This document shows, one piece after another, positions 47,450 through 56,511 of a DNA stretch of 64,000 nucleotides. A model generated the notes under the pieces. It had not been told where the DNA came from. It saw only the letters and a list, made by a program, of their open reading frames with translations, and did not search any database. The DNA comes from Epilithonimonas arachidiradicis (lineage in GTDB: Bacteria > Bacteroidota > Bacteroidia > Flavobacteriales > Weeksellaceae), in NCBI RefSeq assembly GCF_003610695.1, contig NZ_RAQH01000010.1:116794-180793 (forward strand), read 5' to 3'. The number at the start of each line of letters is the position of its first letter. Positions within the stretch are counted from its first letter, which is position 1. Both the position numbers and the translations under genes were made by a program.

Positions 47450-48220
47450 ATGAATTTGAACGAAAAAGACATTTTCGATTTGCTGAATGAAAAAGCAGAA
47501 CTTTACAATTCTCCGGATTTTATTACTGATGACCCAATTCAGATTCCGCATCGTTTTTCTTTGAAACAGGACATTGAGATTTCAGGATTTCTATCTGCAA
47601 GTATTGCGTGGGGAAACAGAAGATCGATTATCAATGATGCCAATAAAATGATGGAACTGATGGAAAATTCGCCTTACGATTTTGTGATGAATTTTACTGA
47701 TTCTGATTTAAAAAAGATTCCACAAAAGGCCATTCACAGAACTTTCAACCACGAAGATTTTATTTTCTTCCTGAAGAATTTTAAAAGAATTTATAACCAA
47801 TTTGAAAGTTTGGAAGATGCATTTCTGATTAATGAAAACGAAATCAATTTCTATCATTCTATCGAACGTTTCCGTAATCATTTCATTTCTGAAAAACATC
47901 GTGGACAAAAACACGTGAGTTCACCTTACAAAAATTCGGCTTCTAAAAGATTGATTATGTTTCTGCGTTGGATGGTTCGTAAAGATAAAAAAGGTGTCGA
48001 TTTTGGAATTTGGGAAAAAATTGATGCAAAATATCTTTCTGTTCCGTTGGATGTTCATACAGCCAATATTTCAAGAAAATTAGGAATGCTAACCAGAAAA
48101 CAAAATGATTGGAAAGCGGTTGAAGAATTGGATTTGATTCTTAGGAAATATAATGCTGATGACCCGGCGGTTTACGATTTTGCGTTGTTTGGATTGGGCG
48201 TTTCCAAAGAATTTGAATAG
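47450..48220 (+). CDS. TIGR02757 family protein
   Basis: 256 residues. Cytoplasmic, found mainly in Bacteroidota. Marks are DPIQIPHRFSLKQDIEISGFLSA near the N terminus, AWGNRRSII, KRLIMFLRWMVRKDKKGVDFGIW, and PLDVHTANISRKLGM. The last suggests a DNA-glycosylase-like helix-hairpin-helix fold, which I offer tentatively. It ends near a family 2 repeat convergent with the deacetylase gene. Confidence 0.88.
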   Translation: MNLNEKDIFDLLNEKAELYNSPDFITDDPIQIPHRFSLKQDIEISGFLSASIAWGNRRSIINDANKMMELMENSPYDFVMNFTDSDLKKIPQKAIHRTFNHEDFIFFLKNFKRIYNQFESLEDAFLINENEINFYHSIERFRNHFISEKHRGQKHVSSPYKNSASKRLIMFLRWMVRKDKKGVDFGIWEKIDAKYLSVPLDVHTANISRKLGMLTRKQNDWKAVEELDLILRKYNADDPAVYDFALFGLGVSKEFE

Positions 48221-48223
48221 AAT

Positions 48224-48310
48224 TTAACCACAAATACACAAAGGTCTCATTAAGAACACAACTATTTAATTTGTGAACCTTGTGAAAAAACTTTGTGTCT
48301 TTGTGGTTTA
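48224..48310. repeat. Palindromic intergenic element, family 2
   Basis: TTTAACCACAAATACACAAAG at the left is answered by CTTTGTGTCTTTGTGGTTTA at the right. It fills the gap between two convergent genes and probably acts as a bidirectional terminator. Confidence 0.8.
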
Positions 48311-48317
48311 AAAAAAA

Positions 48318-49190
48318 TTATTTCAAGATATCATTAATCCCAGGATAATCCGATATTTTTCTAAACTCAAAACGGTTGCTGTTCTGCAAGCCGGAAATAA
48401 ACAAATCCAATTCTTTAACCGAATCGTCATCCTGAAGATATTGGTCGTGCGTGAGAAAAACCAAATGTCGGGAAGTCTTTTCCAAATCATTGAAAAATAT
48501 ACTGTCCACGCGCTTTGCCATTTGTTGATGAGAACCTTTCAGTTTCATTGTATTGTCAGGTTTCCATTCAAGATCCCACCCAACCAAAACATAACCTGCT
48601 CTTTGTAATTCGTCTGCGGCAGTTTTAGAGCTTTTGATATCGGTATTATTGATGTCAGAAGTTCTCCAGATATTCCGTCCAGGGGTTCTCGCATATTTGT
48701 TTTTGAATTTTAAACTGTCCTTAGCCCGGTCAAAATCGTGAACTACTTTCTCAGGGTTTTTATAAAATTCAGAGTATTTGTTTTCTGCGTGAGAATAGCT
48801 GTGATTGGCTAATTCTACCAATTCGTGAATTTCTAATTCTTTCAGGTTTTTAGCTTGTGTTTTGCTATCATAAGCGTGTTTTCCTACGATGAAAGATGTT
48901 ACAGGGATCTGATATTTGTTGATGATTTTCAGAAGGTTTTCTGTTCCTTTATTCGGACCATCGTCAAAGGTCAGATAGATGTAACGTTTGTTTGGGTCGT
49001 CGGGAATCTCCGGTTTTGTGGAAATCACTTTTGCTGTTTTGGGGACAACTTTTTCTGAATGTGTTTTTGAACTTGCTACCTGTTTTGATTTTTTGTTACA
49101 GGAATTCAAAAAAAATACTGCGCTAACGATTAAAGCAGCAGTCCCAAGAAAAATCAAATGATTTGATTTTTCAGCAAAAGTTTTTTTCAT
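48318..49190 (-). CDS. Polysaccharide deacetylase family protein
   Basis: 290 residues. N-terminal hydrophobic segment (about residues 13-30) ending NSCNKK may be a lipobox or membrane anchor. The NodB domain starts at RYIYLTFDDGPNKGTENLL (catalytic Asp and metal Asp), with the His pair in LANHSYSHAEN. The RTPGRNIWR motif comes next, and FLTHDQYLQ closes the site. Removes acetyl groups from cell-wall or extracellular polymers; substrate unknown. Confidence 0.9.
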   Translation of the reverse strand: MKKTFAEKSNHLIFLGTAALIVSAVFFLNSCNKKSKQVASSKTHSEKVVPKTAKVISTKPEIPDDPNKRYIYLTFDDGPNKGTENLLKIINKYQIPVTSFIVGKHAYDSKTQAKNLKELEIHELVELANHSYSHAENKYSEFYKNPEKVVHDFDRAKDSLKFKNKYARTPGRNIWRTSDINNTDIKSSKTAADELQRAGYVLVGWDLEWKPDNTMKLKGSHQQMAKRVDSIFFNDLEKTSRHLVFLTHDQYLQDDDSVKELDLFISGLQNSNRFEFRKISDYPGINDILK

Positions 49191-49396
49191 TGGAAATAAA
49201 AGATTTTAAATTGTTAAAAAAATGTTAATTAAGTTAAAGTTTAGAATCAAATTTAATGCCTAATCTTGATGTTTTTAAATTTTCACTAAAATATTTTGTT
49301 ATTGATATTCATTTAATTATGATTGTTTTTTTTGGATTTTATTATTTTGGAACATTATGTTAAATCTTAAATTGATTTTAATGCATAGATCTTATG

Positions 49397-49481
49397 CAGC
49401 CCGACTTGAACGGAGCTCATTTTTGTGGCTGGAATTTAGCTTTGGCAAAATAGCGAGAGTGGAAGGTGGATAGAGCTGCCC
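49397..49481 (-). repeat. Interspersed palindromic element, family 1, inverted copy
   Basis: CAGCCCGACTTGAACGGAGCTC at the left is the complement of the right end of the element at 29434-29514. GAGCTGCCC at the right matches its left end. The middle differs: no long A/T hairpin here. Confidence 0.7.
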
Positions 49482-49503
49482 AAAAATTAGAATCATAGAT
49501 TTT

Positions 49504-49519
49504 ATTGATGTACATCAAT
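49504..49519. promoter_or_regulatory. Perfect 16-bp palindrome upstream of yceI
   Basis: ATTGATGTACATCAAT reads the same on both strands. It stands directly before the -33-like TTG at 49521-49523, a position suited to an activator or repressor site. Confidence 0.5.
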
Positions 49520-49520
49520 G

Positions 49521-49549
49521 TTGTATTAATATTAAAGGTCTTATTTTTG
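49521..49549 (+). promoter_or_regulatory. Promoter of the yceI gene
   Basis: TTG (49521-49523), an 18-base spacer, and TATTTTTG (49542-49549); the ATG is 36 bases further on. Both Bacteroidota promoter parts are present at about normal spacing. Confidence 0.65.
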
Positions 49550-49585
49550 CTGCGGAAAATCAATATTAATTTTAAAATATTATCT

Positions 49586-50257
49586 ATGAAAAAATTAACA
49601 GTATTGGCATTGGCAGGCGCTGCTTTGATGTTCACAGCTTGTAACGAAAAATCAAAAGAGGGCGGAAAAGACCCAGTGGAAGTTGCAGCAAAATCTGGCG
49701 ATGTTTACAATGTAGATTTGGCAACTTCAAAGGTGAACTGGAAAGCTTTCCATAAAGGAGGTTTTGCGCCAAGATGGGGAACTTTGAACATCAAATCTGG
49801 TGAGGTTTCTGTTGAAAACGGAGCGCTGACTTCCGGCGATTTTGTAATCGATATGACAACTTTGAAAGTTGATCCTGCGTCTGTAACTGAGGCTGATAAA
49901 AAACCGGCTGACCTGGAAGCTCACTTGAAGAATGAAGATTTCTTCAACGTTACTAAAAATCCAACTTCTGATTTCAAAATCACTTCTGTAGCGGATTTGA
50001 CTGGAGAACTTCCAAAAGATGCAGTCGCTGGTGCTAACAAAACAGTGAGCGGAAACTTGACATTGTTAGGAAAAACGCTTAATGTTTCTTTCCCTGCAAA
50101 AGTGACTGTTGCCGAAGGTAAAGCGGCTATTGAAGCTAAGTTTACAGTAAACAGAGCAGATTGGGGAATCAAATTCGGGACGGATGAAACTGATCCTGCT
50201 GAATGGATGATCAGCAAAGACATCGAAATTGGTATCAATGTGAATGCTACTAAATAG
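49586..50257 (+). CDS. YceI family lipoprotein
   Basis: 223 residues from ATG 49586; the open frame extends upstream over the promoter, but MKKLTVLALAGAALMFTAC gives a proper lipoprotein signal. The YceI lipocalin-like barrel is seen from about residue 45: VDLATSKVNWKAFHKGGFAPRWGTL, SGDFVIDMTTLKVDP, LEAHLKNEDFFNVTKNPTSDFKI, and the closing strands. Family members bind long isoprenoids or lipids in the periplasm. The anchor keeps this one at the membrane. The palindrome upstream suggests it is regulated. Confidence 0.92.
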   Translation: MKKLTVLALAGAALMFTACNEKSKEGGKDPVEVAAKSGDVYNVDLATSKVNWKAFHKGGFAPRWGTLNIKSGEVSVENGALTSGDFVIDMTTLKVDPASVTEADKKPADLEAHLKNEDFFNVTKNPTSDFKITSVADLTGELPKDAVAGANKTVSGNLTLLGKTLNVSFPAKVTVAEGKAAIEAKFTVNRADWGIKFGTDETDPAEWMISKDIEIGINVNATK

Positions 50258-50278
50258 ATAAATTGTAAAAATGAAAAG

Positions 50279-50310
50279 AAAGACTGTTTCGAAAGAGGCA
50301 GTCTTTTTTT
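50279..50310 (+). terminator. Terminator after yceI
   Basis: AAGACTG ... CAGTCTT arms with inner TTC/GA(GG) pairing and a T run. Confidence 0.75.
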
Positions 50311-50323
50311 GTAATTCAAAACA

Positions 50324-50410
50324 CTTCGACTTCGCTCAGTGTGACATTCTAATACTAAATGTTTTTTGTAGAATTGTCAGTCGATTGTCATCTTAAGGCT
50401 CTCGAAGGGA
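50324..50410. repeat. Family 3 intergenic repeat
   Basis: Starts CTTCGACTTCGCTCAGTGTG and ends TTAAGGCTCTCGAAGGGATT, combining the left arm seen at 45474 with an end like that of 22889-22991. Confidence 0.6.
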
Positions 50411-50695
50411 TTAATAATAAAAGAACCGACTCTTTAGAAGCCGGTTCAGTAGATAAAACATCTCATTTTTTTAGTTAGACAACAACAAAAAAGGACAGCC
50501 GACAATGCTATCCTTTAAATTTTTATATCAAATTTAATTTGAGTAATTCCGATTGAGTCAAAAGCAAATTTTGTAATCATTTCCTAAATCTCTATTGTAA
50601 ATTTAGAAATAAAAACCATACCATTTGTAAACTAAATGTTAAAATTTCATACTTATCCACATTTTTTTGTGGATAACTTTGATCTAAAAAGAAAA
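50411..50695. other. Noncoding gap with two further hairpins
   Basis: GAACCGACT ... AGCCGGTTC (about 50423-50447) and AAAGGACAGC ... GCTATCCTTT (about 50489-50518) are hairpins that may end transcription. The rest is AT-rich. I see no gene or recognisable RNA. Confidence 0.5.
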
Positions 50696-51127
50696 TTATT
50701 GTCTGAATAAATTATATAGAAAAAAACAAGTTACAACAAACGTTGTGAAAATTGAAAGTAATGAATAATTTGTGCTTTTTCTAATTTGTTTACCTTGTTC
50801 TTCAATTTGGGTTTTAGATTTTTCTAAAATATTCGCTTCGAATCTACTTTTTTCCATCATTCTAAATTCAATATACATCAAAAAACAAAGGTTTAGAAGT
50901 GGGACAAGGATTAATTCAATTGGAACACCTTCTTTCATTTTTGAAATAGTGAAAAAACCAACAATCATTATATTATTAAATGTAAATAATTTATCGTGAA
51001 TTCTATCAAAATATCTTAATATATCTCTAGTTCCATCATATGCGGTTTTTTCTAATGAAGCTGTTGTTTTTTCTATACTCTTGAAAGTTTCTTCAATTTC
51101 CTGCATTTGTTTTTCAGTATTTGTCAT
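50696..51127 (-). CDS. Hypothetical membrane protein with coiled-coil start
   Basis: 143 residues. Residues 1-30 are Glu/Lys/Thr-rich and likely coiled (EKQMQEIEETFKSIEKTTASLEKT). Three hydrophobic helices follow at about 47-62, 70-88 and 120-139, separated by a charged stretch. No family recognised. It is 22 bases from the start of... the 3' end of uvrA, in the same direction, so it lies downstream of uvrA in transcription and may be read through from it. Confidence 0.65.
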   Translation of the reverse strand: MTNTEKQMQEIEETFKSIEKTTASLEKTAYDGTRDILRYFDRIHDKLFTFNNIMIVGFFTISKMKEGVPIELILVPLLNLCFLMYIEFRMMEKSRFEANILEKSKTQIEEQGKQIRKSTNYSLLSIFTTFVVTCFFLYNLFRQ

Positions 51128-51149
51128 TGCGAATAGAAATTAAATTTAA

Positions 51150-53936
51150 TTACAACTTTTCTGCAATATACTTCGCAGTAAAAGATTTCTTCTCCTTCAC
51201 CAAATCTTCCGGTGTTCCCGTGAAAACAATCTCGCCACCGTATTTTCCGGCATTGGGGCCAACGTCGATGATGTGGTCGGCACATTTGATGATGTCTGGC
51301 TGATGTTCAATCACCACCACTGAATGTCCTAATTCTATCAATGCCTGAAGCGATTTCAGTAATTTTTTGATGTCGTGGAAATGCAAGCCGGTTGAAGGTT
51401 CGTCAAAAACAAACAAGGTTTTTTCTGTCGTTACACCTTTCACAAGGAACGATGCCAGCTTCACTCTTTGCGCTTCACCACCGGAAAGCGTAGAAGAAGA
51501 TTGACCTAATTGCAGATAACCCAAACCAACATCCTGAAGCGGTTTTAGTTTGGTTGCAATTTTTTCTTCGTGATTCTCTTTGAAGAACTCCAACGCTTCG
51601 TCAACCGTCATATGAAGGATGTCGGAAATATTTTTCTCGTCGTATTTGATTTCGAGGATTTCTTTTTTGAAACGTGTTCCGTGGCAATGTTCACACTCCA
51701 GCTCTATGTCTGCCATAAACTGCATTGATACTGTGATTACACCGTCGCCTTTACATTCGTCACACCTTCCGCCATCTACGTTGAAAGAAAAATGCTTCGG
51801 TTTCAGACCTTGAACTTTTGCAGATTTCTGTTTTGCAAAAAGGTCACGGATGTCATCATAGGCTTTCAGATAAGTTACAGGATTGGAACGTGACGATTTT
51901 CCAATCGGGTTTTGGTCAATTAATTCGATATTCTGAATCAATTTTGAAGGAAACTCCACCGAATCGTAATCTGCTTTTTTTCCACCCATTCCGAGTTGAA
52001 TCTGAATCGCATTCGTCATCACTTCTTTCATCAAAGTCGATTTTCCACTTCCTGAAACGCCAGTGATAACTGTTAGACATTCCAACGGAACATTCACATC
52101 AACATTCTTTAGGTTGTTTTGACGGGCACCTTTTATTGCGATGTATTCTTTTGTCTTTCTTCGTTTTGCAGGAACTTCGATTTCCAAATCGCCATTCAGA
52201 TATTTTGCGGTCAAAGTATCCGCTTTTAGCATTTCTTTATAATCGCCGCTGAAAACCAAATCTCCACCAAGATAACCCGCTTCCGGACCAATATCGATGA
52301 TATAATCTGCTTCTCGCATCACATCTTCATCGTGTTCTACAACAATTACTGTATTTCCTAAATCTCGCAATTGTTTCAAAACACCAATCAGGTTTTCCGT
52401 ATCTCGAGAGTGCAGACCGATGCTTGGCTCATCCAAAATATAAATCGAACCAACCAAAGAACTTCCTAAACTTGTCGCCAGATTAATTCTCTGACTTTCT
52501 CCTCCGGAAAGCGTGTTCGATGTCCGGTTTAAGGTCAGATAACCCAAACCAACTTTAGTCAAAAATTCCAGTCTTGTTTCGATTTCGTAAGTCAATCGTT
52601 TTGCTATTTCTCCGTCGTGGTCGTTGAGTTTTAAGCTTTTTATTAAAGGAAGCAATTCGTCCAAAGGCAACTCAATCAAAGACTGAATATTATGTCCGTC
52701 GATTTTTACCCAGCTCGTTTCTTCCCTCAACCGTAATCCTTCACAGGTTGGACAAATGGTTTTTCCACGGTAACGCGAAAGCATTACTCTATACTGGATT
52801 TTATATAGATTTTCCTCCAGCATTTTGAAGAAATTATCAATGCTCGGGAAATTTCTCGTTTTGTCGCCTTTCCAAAGATATTGTTTCTGCTCTTTGGTTA
52901 ATTGATAATAAGGCTTATGAATCGGAAAATCTTTAGCTTTTTTGATGAAATCTTTTTTCCATTCGCTCATACTTTCACCTTTCCAGGAAGCGACTGCATC
53001 CTCGTGAAGCGACAGGTTTTTGTTAGGGATTACCAAATCTTCATCAATTCCAATCACTTTTCCATAACCTTCGCAAGTCGGACAAGCACCGTAAGGATTA
53101 TTGAAGCTGAAATAATGAACATTCGGTTCGTTGAAAACGATGCCGTCCAATTCAAATTTATTGGAAAATTCACGGATTTTTCCGGTGTCTGTATTTTTAA
53201 GTGAACAATAGCCGTGACCTTCGTAGAAAGCCATTTGGATAGAGTCTGCTAAACGTTGCAGGAAATTCTCATCTTCCTCATAACTGAATCTATCGATGAC
53301 CAAATTAATCGTCATATCTTTTTCCGGCGTGAATCCGAAAGATTCCAAATCCTCGATTCCAGCAAGATTTCCATTTACTTCTAACCTTGTGAATCCTGAA
53401 ACTTTCAAAGTTTTCAATAATTCAGCAAATGTTTCTTTTTCAAATGTCAAAGGCGTCAAAAGTAAAAAAGTGGAATCTTTTTTCGAAGCCTTGATGAAAT
53501 CAATGACATCCGTCACGCTGTCTTTCTTAACTTCTTCTCCGGAAATCGGCGAATAGGTTCTTCCAACTCTTGCGTATAGCAATTTCATATAATCGTAAAT
53601 CTCCGTAGAAGTTCCCACAGTAGAACGCGGATTAGACGAAATCACCTTTTGCTGAATTGCAATTGATGGCGCCAAACCTTTGATATCATCAATCTTTGGT
53701 TTCTCCAATTTACCTAAAAACTGACGTGCGTAGGAGCTCAAACTTTCCACATAACGCCTTTGCCCTTCCGCATAGATCGTGTCGAAAGCCAGAGATGATT
53801 TTCCACTTCCGGAGACACCTGTAATCACGATCAATTTGTTCTTTGGAATCAGAACGTCGATGTTTTTCAGATTGTTAAGGTGTGCGTTTTTAACGAAAAG
53901 AAATTTCTTGATATCGATGTCGGTTGTTGTAGCCAT
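51150..53936 (-). CDS. uvrA: Excinuclease ABC subunit A
   Basis: 928 residues from ATG 53936; ten upstream codons are open but cross the promoter. Recognises DNA lesions for nucleotide excision repair. Two ABC modules: Walker [20 protein letters not shown] and [15 protein letters not shown]; signature [12 protein letters not shown] and [12 protein letters not shown]. Zinc modules show [10 protein letters not shown] with [10 protein letters not shown] and CDECKGDG with CEHCHGTRF. Full length and intact. Confidence 0.98.
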   Translation of the reverse strand: MATTTDIDIKKFLFVKNAHLNNLKNIDVLIPKNKLIVITGVSGSGKSSLAFDTIYAEGQRRYVESLSSYARQFLGKLEKPKIDDIKGLAPSIAIQQKVISSNPRSTVGTSTEIYDYMKLLYARVGRTYSPISGEEVKKDSVTDVIDFIKASKKDSTFLLLTPLTFEKETFAELLKTLKVSGFTRLEVNGNLAGIEDLESFGFTPEKDMTINLVIDRFSYEEDENFLQRLADSIQMAFYEGHGYCSLKNTDTGKIREFSNKFELDGIVFNEPNVHYFSFNNPYGACPTCEGYGKVIGIDEDLVIPNKNLSLHEDAVASWKGESMSEWKKDFIKKAKDFPIHKPYYQLTKEQKQYLWKGDKTRNFPSIDNFFKMLEENLYKIQYRVMLSRYRGKTICPTCEGLRLREETSWVKIDGHNIQSLIELPLDELLPLIKSLKLNDHDGEIAKRLTYEIETRLEFLTKVGLGYLTLNRTSNTLSGGESQRINLATSLGSSLVGSIYILDEPSIGLHSRDTENLIGVLKQLRDLGNTVIVVEHDEDVMREADYIIDIGPEAGYLGGDLVFSGDYKEMLKADTLTAKYLNGDLEIEVPAKRRKTKEYIAIKGARQNNLKNVDVNVPLECLTVITGVSGSGKSTLMKEVMTNAIQIQLGMGGKKADYDSVEFPSKLIQNIELIDQNPIGKSSRSNPVTYLKAYDDIRDLFAKQKSAKVQGLKPKHFSFNVDGGRCDECKGDGVITVSMQFMADIELECEHCHGTRFKKEILEIKYDEKNISDILHMTVDEALEFFKENHEEKIATKLKPLQDVGLGYLQLGQSSSTLSGGEAQRVKLASFLVKGVTTEKTLFVFDEPSTGLHFHDIKKLLKSLQALIELGHSVVVIEHQPDIIKCADHIIDVGPNAGKYGGEIVFTGTPEDLVKEKKSFTAKYIAEKL

Positions 53937-53953
53937 AGTAAAAATAAGACCCA

Positions 53954-53961
53954 CAAAATTA
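53954..53961 (-). promoter_or_regulatory. TAnnTTTG promoter of uvrA
   Basis: TAATTTTG on the minus strand, 17 bases before ATG 53936. No LexA-like box was recognised nearby. Confidence 0.6.
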
Positions 53962-54040
53962 CGCAAAATTTAATCGTTTTCGGGTAAGTTTTTGGATTAA
54001 AATAATCACAATAAAATCACAAAAATCGGAACTGTTTTTA

Positions 54041-54195
54041 TAGTTCCGTAGGAACGTTCTGTTAATAGAAGCAATAGGATTTTCACAGACAAGCGTCATC
54101 GGAGCGACCTGTTAAATGTATCCAATAGGTCGCTCCTACGGAGCTCTGATTTAGTGCGTATTTGTTGTTTACTAACAGGTCATCCCTTATGGGAT
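54041..54195. repeat. Composite palindromic element (family 5, GGAGCGACCT type)
   Basis: GGAGCGACCT (54101-54110) pairs exactly with AGGTCGCTCC (54127-54136), followed by TACGGAGCT. A matching TAGTTCCGTAGGAACG stands at the left end. An ATCCCTTATGGGAT palindrome follows at about 54182-54195. The block resembles repeats scattered through other flavobacterial genomes from memory. Noncoding. Confidence 0.65.
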
Positions 54196-54270
54196 TTGAT
54201 TTGTTTCTAATGATTTGATATTGTGTTGTTTATATGTTCGGAAGGGGTGGCTCGGAAGGGGGGTAAGGGT

Positions 54271-54506
54271 GGTTCCTAACCAGGGTATAGCCGGTTCCGA
54301 AATGGTTGTGGGTGGTTATATAAATGGTTGAGACCGGTTCTTAAGTGGTTATAGCCGGTTATCATCCAGGTAAAGGGCGGTTCCGAAATGGCAAAAGGTT
54401 ATTGCTCAAGTGGTTGTAACCGGTTCCGAAATGGTTGTAGGTGGTTGTGCGAGTGGCTATGACTACTTAGGTAAGTGGTTGAAACCATTTCAGAACCGGC
54501 TTTAGC
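54271..54506 (+). repeat. Helically phased GGTT array (degenerate 21-bp units)
   Basis: GGTT starts at 54271, 54293, 54304, 54314, 54326, 54336, 54347, 54357, 54379, 54397, 54412, 54422, 54433, 54443 and 54477. One-base variants (GGTA, GGCA, GGCT) fill places 54284, 54369, 54390, 54455 and 54470. Steps alternate mostly 10, 11 and 12. Pairs of steps make a degenerate unit like GGTTCCGAAATGGTTGTAGCC. After 54481 the unit appears in the opposite orientation (AACCATTTCAGAACCGGC). I do not recognise the element. Confidence 0.75.
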
Positions 54507-54668
54507 GATTGGTATAAGTGTCCCTGGGTACTTAAGTAGCTGGTCGGAGGCACTTAGAGAACCACAAAATGATATTTGTTGAACCTGTTACAGGTACGTC
54601 AGAACTGGTTGAGGTTGGTTATAATTCAACTTTCAGTAGAATTATAGGTGGGGAATTTGGCTAATCTC

Positions 54669-54676
54669 TATATTTG
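54669..54676 (+). promoter_or_regulatory. TAnnTTTG promoter of the TonB receptor gene
   Basis: TATATTTG, 31 bases before ATG 54708. Confidence 0.6.
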
Positions 54677-54707
54677 CGCCCGATTATCTGAAAGGAAATT
54701 TTAAACT

Positions 54708-56507
54708 ATGAAAAAAACTGTAATGGCTTTATCCGTCATTGTTTTGTCGGTTAACGGATTTGGACAAAATCAGGAAAAAGCTATAGATGAAGTGAATTTA
54801 CAAGGTCGGTTTTTATCGATTCCGTATAATGATGTGAATGAGAATGTGACGGTCATTACCAGGCAACAAATCGAGAACAGTCCGGCAACGAGCATTGATG
54901 AATTGCTGCAGTTTCATTCTGGATTGGATATCAGAAGACGAGGTTCTAATGGTGTCCAGAGCGATATTTCGATTCGGGGAAGTTCTTTTGAGCAGGTTTT
55001 AATTTTGATAAACGGCATCAGAATGAATGATTCTCAGACGGGTCATAACACATTCAATATTCCGTTTGATATTTCGGCGGTTGAAAGGATTGAAATTATG
55101 AAAGGTTCATCGGCAAAACTCTACGGTCAGAATGTTTTCGCAGGTGTCATCAATATTGTTACGAAATCTTCTGCTGAAGAAAAAGTGACGATCAAAGCAC
55201 AAGGAGGAGATTTCAAAACTTATGATTTGTCAGCTTCTGCAACTTTTGGTTCGGAGAAATTTACCAATCTTGTGACGGTGAGCAACGGCGCTTCGGATGG
55301 TTATCGGTATAATACAGATTATCAAATCAAGAATGTTTTTTATCAGAACAAATTAAAACTGAACGAGGGAAGTTTGAGCTTGCAGGCAGGTTTTTCTGAG
55401 AAGAAATTTGGCGCAAACGGTTTCTATGCGTCGCCAACTTATACCAACCAATATGAGGAAACACAGGCGTCTGTGGTGAGTCTGCAGTATCAGCAGAAAT
55501 TTGGTAAACTGTCACTCAACTCCAGTCTTTACTGGCGCAGAGGTCAGGATATGTATCTGCTGAAGCGTGATAATCCTGCATTTTACAGGAATATGCACAT
55601 TGGCAACAATGCTGGTGGAACCGTCAATTTGTCTTACGAATCTTCACTTGGGATTACGAATTTTGGTGTTGATTACAGAAAAGAATTTTTGACCAGCAGT
55701 AACCTTGGGGAGAGAAAAAGAGATGTAACGCAGGTGTTTTTTGATCATCAATTCAAATTTTTTAATCAGAAGTTAGAAATTAATCCTGGAGCCAGTTTGG
55801 CGAATTATTCGGGCGATAATTTCTTTTATCCAGGGGTGGATGTTGGTTATATTTTTAATCCAAATCATAAGATTTTCGGTGCAGTTTCAAAAGGTTTCAG
55901 AATCCCGACTTTCACGGATTTGTATTATGTGAGCCCGACTGAAAAAGGAAATCCAAATCTGATTCCTGAAAGTGCACTATCCTCAGAATTAGGTTACCGA
56001 TTCCAGAATCAGAAAATATTAGCGAAAGTCAGTGGTTTTATCAGAAACACACATAATGGAATCGACTGGCTGAAACCAACTCCTGAAAGTATCTGGACTG
56101 CGGAAAATGTTGGGAAAATCAATCTGAAAGGTTTTGAGACGGAATTCAGACATCAATTATTTGACTTTTTAAATTATAGATTGAATTACACTTATCTTGA
56201 CAATCAATATAAAAATGAAGAGTTGTCCCGATATGCTTTGCAGAATTTGAGACACCAATTCGTTGGTCAGGTGGATGTGAAGTTTTTGAAGTTTTTTAGC
56301 AACCAGTTGATTTACAGATACACGGAGCGAGTGAATCTCGGAAGTTACAATACGCTGGATGAACAGCTCAATTTCCGATACAAAGATTTTAATTTTTATG
56401 TGCTCATCAACAATTTGACGAATACAAAATACATAGAGACCAATCTGGTTCCGATGCCTGGACGTTGGTTCCACGTTGGAGTGACTTATCAGATTAAAAT
56501 GAACTAG
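54708..56507 (+). CDS. TonB-dependent receptor (BtuB-sized)
   Basis: 599 residues. Signal peptide ending NGFGQ. The plug domain (about residues 35-145) shows ENVTVITRQQIENSPATSIDELL, the conserved DIRRRGSNGVQSDISIRGSSFEQVLILINGIRMND region and AKLYGQNVFAGVINIVTK. The rest is a 22-strand barrel ending GRWFHVGVTYQIKMN. Its length fits BtuB/siderophore-type receptors and not SusC. No cobalamin riboswitch is visible upstream, so a vitamin B12 role is not supported. The substrate is unknown. Confidence 0.92.
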   Translation: MKKTVMALSVIVLSVNGFGQNQEKAIDEVNLQGRFLSIPYNDVNENVTVITRQQIENSPATSIDELLQFHSGLDIRRRGSNGVQSDISIRGSSFEQVLILINGIRMNDSQTGHNTFNIPFDISAVERIEIMKGSSAKLYGQNVFAGVINIVTKSSAEEKVTIKAQGGDFKTYDLSASATFGSEKFTNLVTVSNGASDGYRYNTDYQIKNVFYQNKLKLNEGSLSLQAGFSEKKFGANGFYASPTYTNQYEETQASVVSLQYQQKFGKLSLNSSLYWRRGQDMYLLKRDNPAFYRNMHIGNNAGGTVNLSYESSLGITNFGVDYRKEFLTSSNLGERKRDVTQVFFDHQFKFFNQKLEINPGASLANYSGDNFFYPGVDVGYIFNPNHKIFGAVSKGFRIPTFTDLYYVSPTEKGNPNLIPESALSSELGYRFQNQKILAKVSGFIRNTHNGIDWLKPTPESIWTAENVGKINLKGFETEFRHQLFDFLNYRLNYTYLDNQYKNEELSRYALQNLRHQFVGQVDVKFLKFFSNQLIYRYTERVNLGSYNTLDEQLNFRYKDFNFYVLINNLTNTKYIETNLVPMPGRWFHVGVTYQIKMN

Positions 56508-56511
56508 AATA

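Larger units (their letters stand above)
49191..49585. other. 395-bp gap: AT-rich spacer, family 1 repeat, palindrome, yceI promoter
   Basis: The left half is AT-rich and featureless apart from sequence upstream of the deacetylase gene. Then follow the inverted family 1 repeat, a perfect 16-bp palindrome and a -33/-7 promoter, described separately. No plausible coding frame was seen. Confidence 0.6.
53937..54707. other. 771-bp noncoding gap between uvrA and the TonB receptor gene
   Basis: The largest intergenic gap in the window. It holds the uvrA promoter, a composite palindromic element (54041-54195), the GGTT-phased array (54271-54506) and the receptor promoter. No convincing open frame exists: the array meets stops in all forward frames. 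Confidence 0.8.

Noticed and set aside
54240..54660. CRISPR-like or coding repeat in the GGTT array
   Set aside because: There are no direct repeats of 23 bp or more separated by unique spacers; steps are 10-12 bp and degenerate. Reading the 21-bp unit as seven codons meets a stop quickly (GGT TGA), so it is not a peptide repeat.
54541..54707. Cobalamin riboswitch before the BtuB-sized receptor
   Set aside because: No B12-box-like GCCACTG core or surrounding pairing could be found; the leader after the promoter is only about 25 bases.
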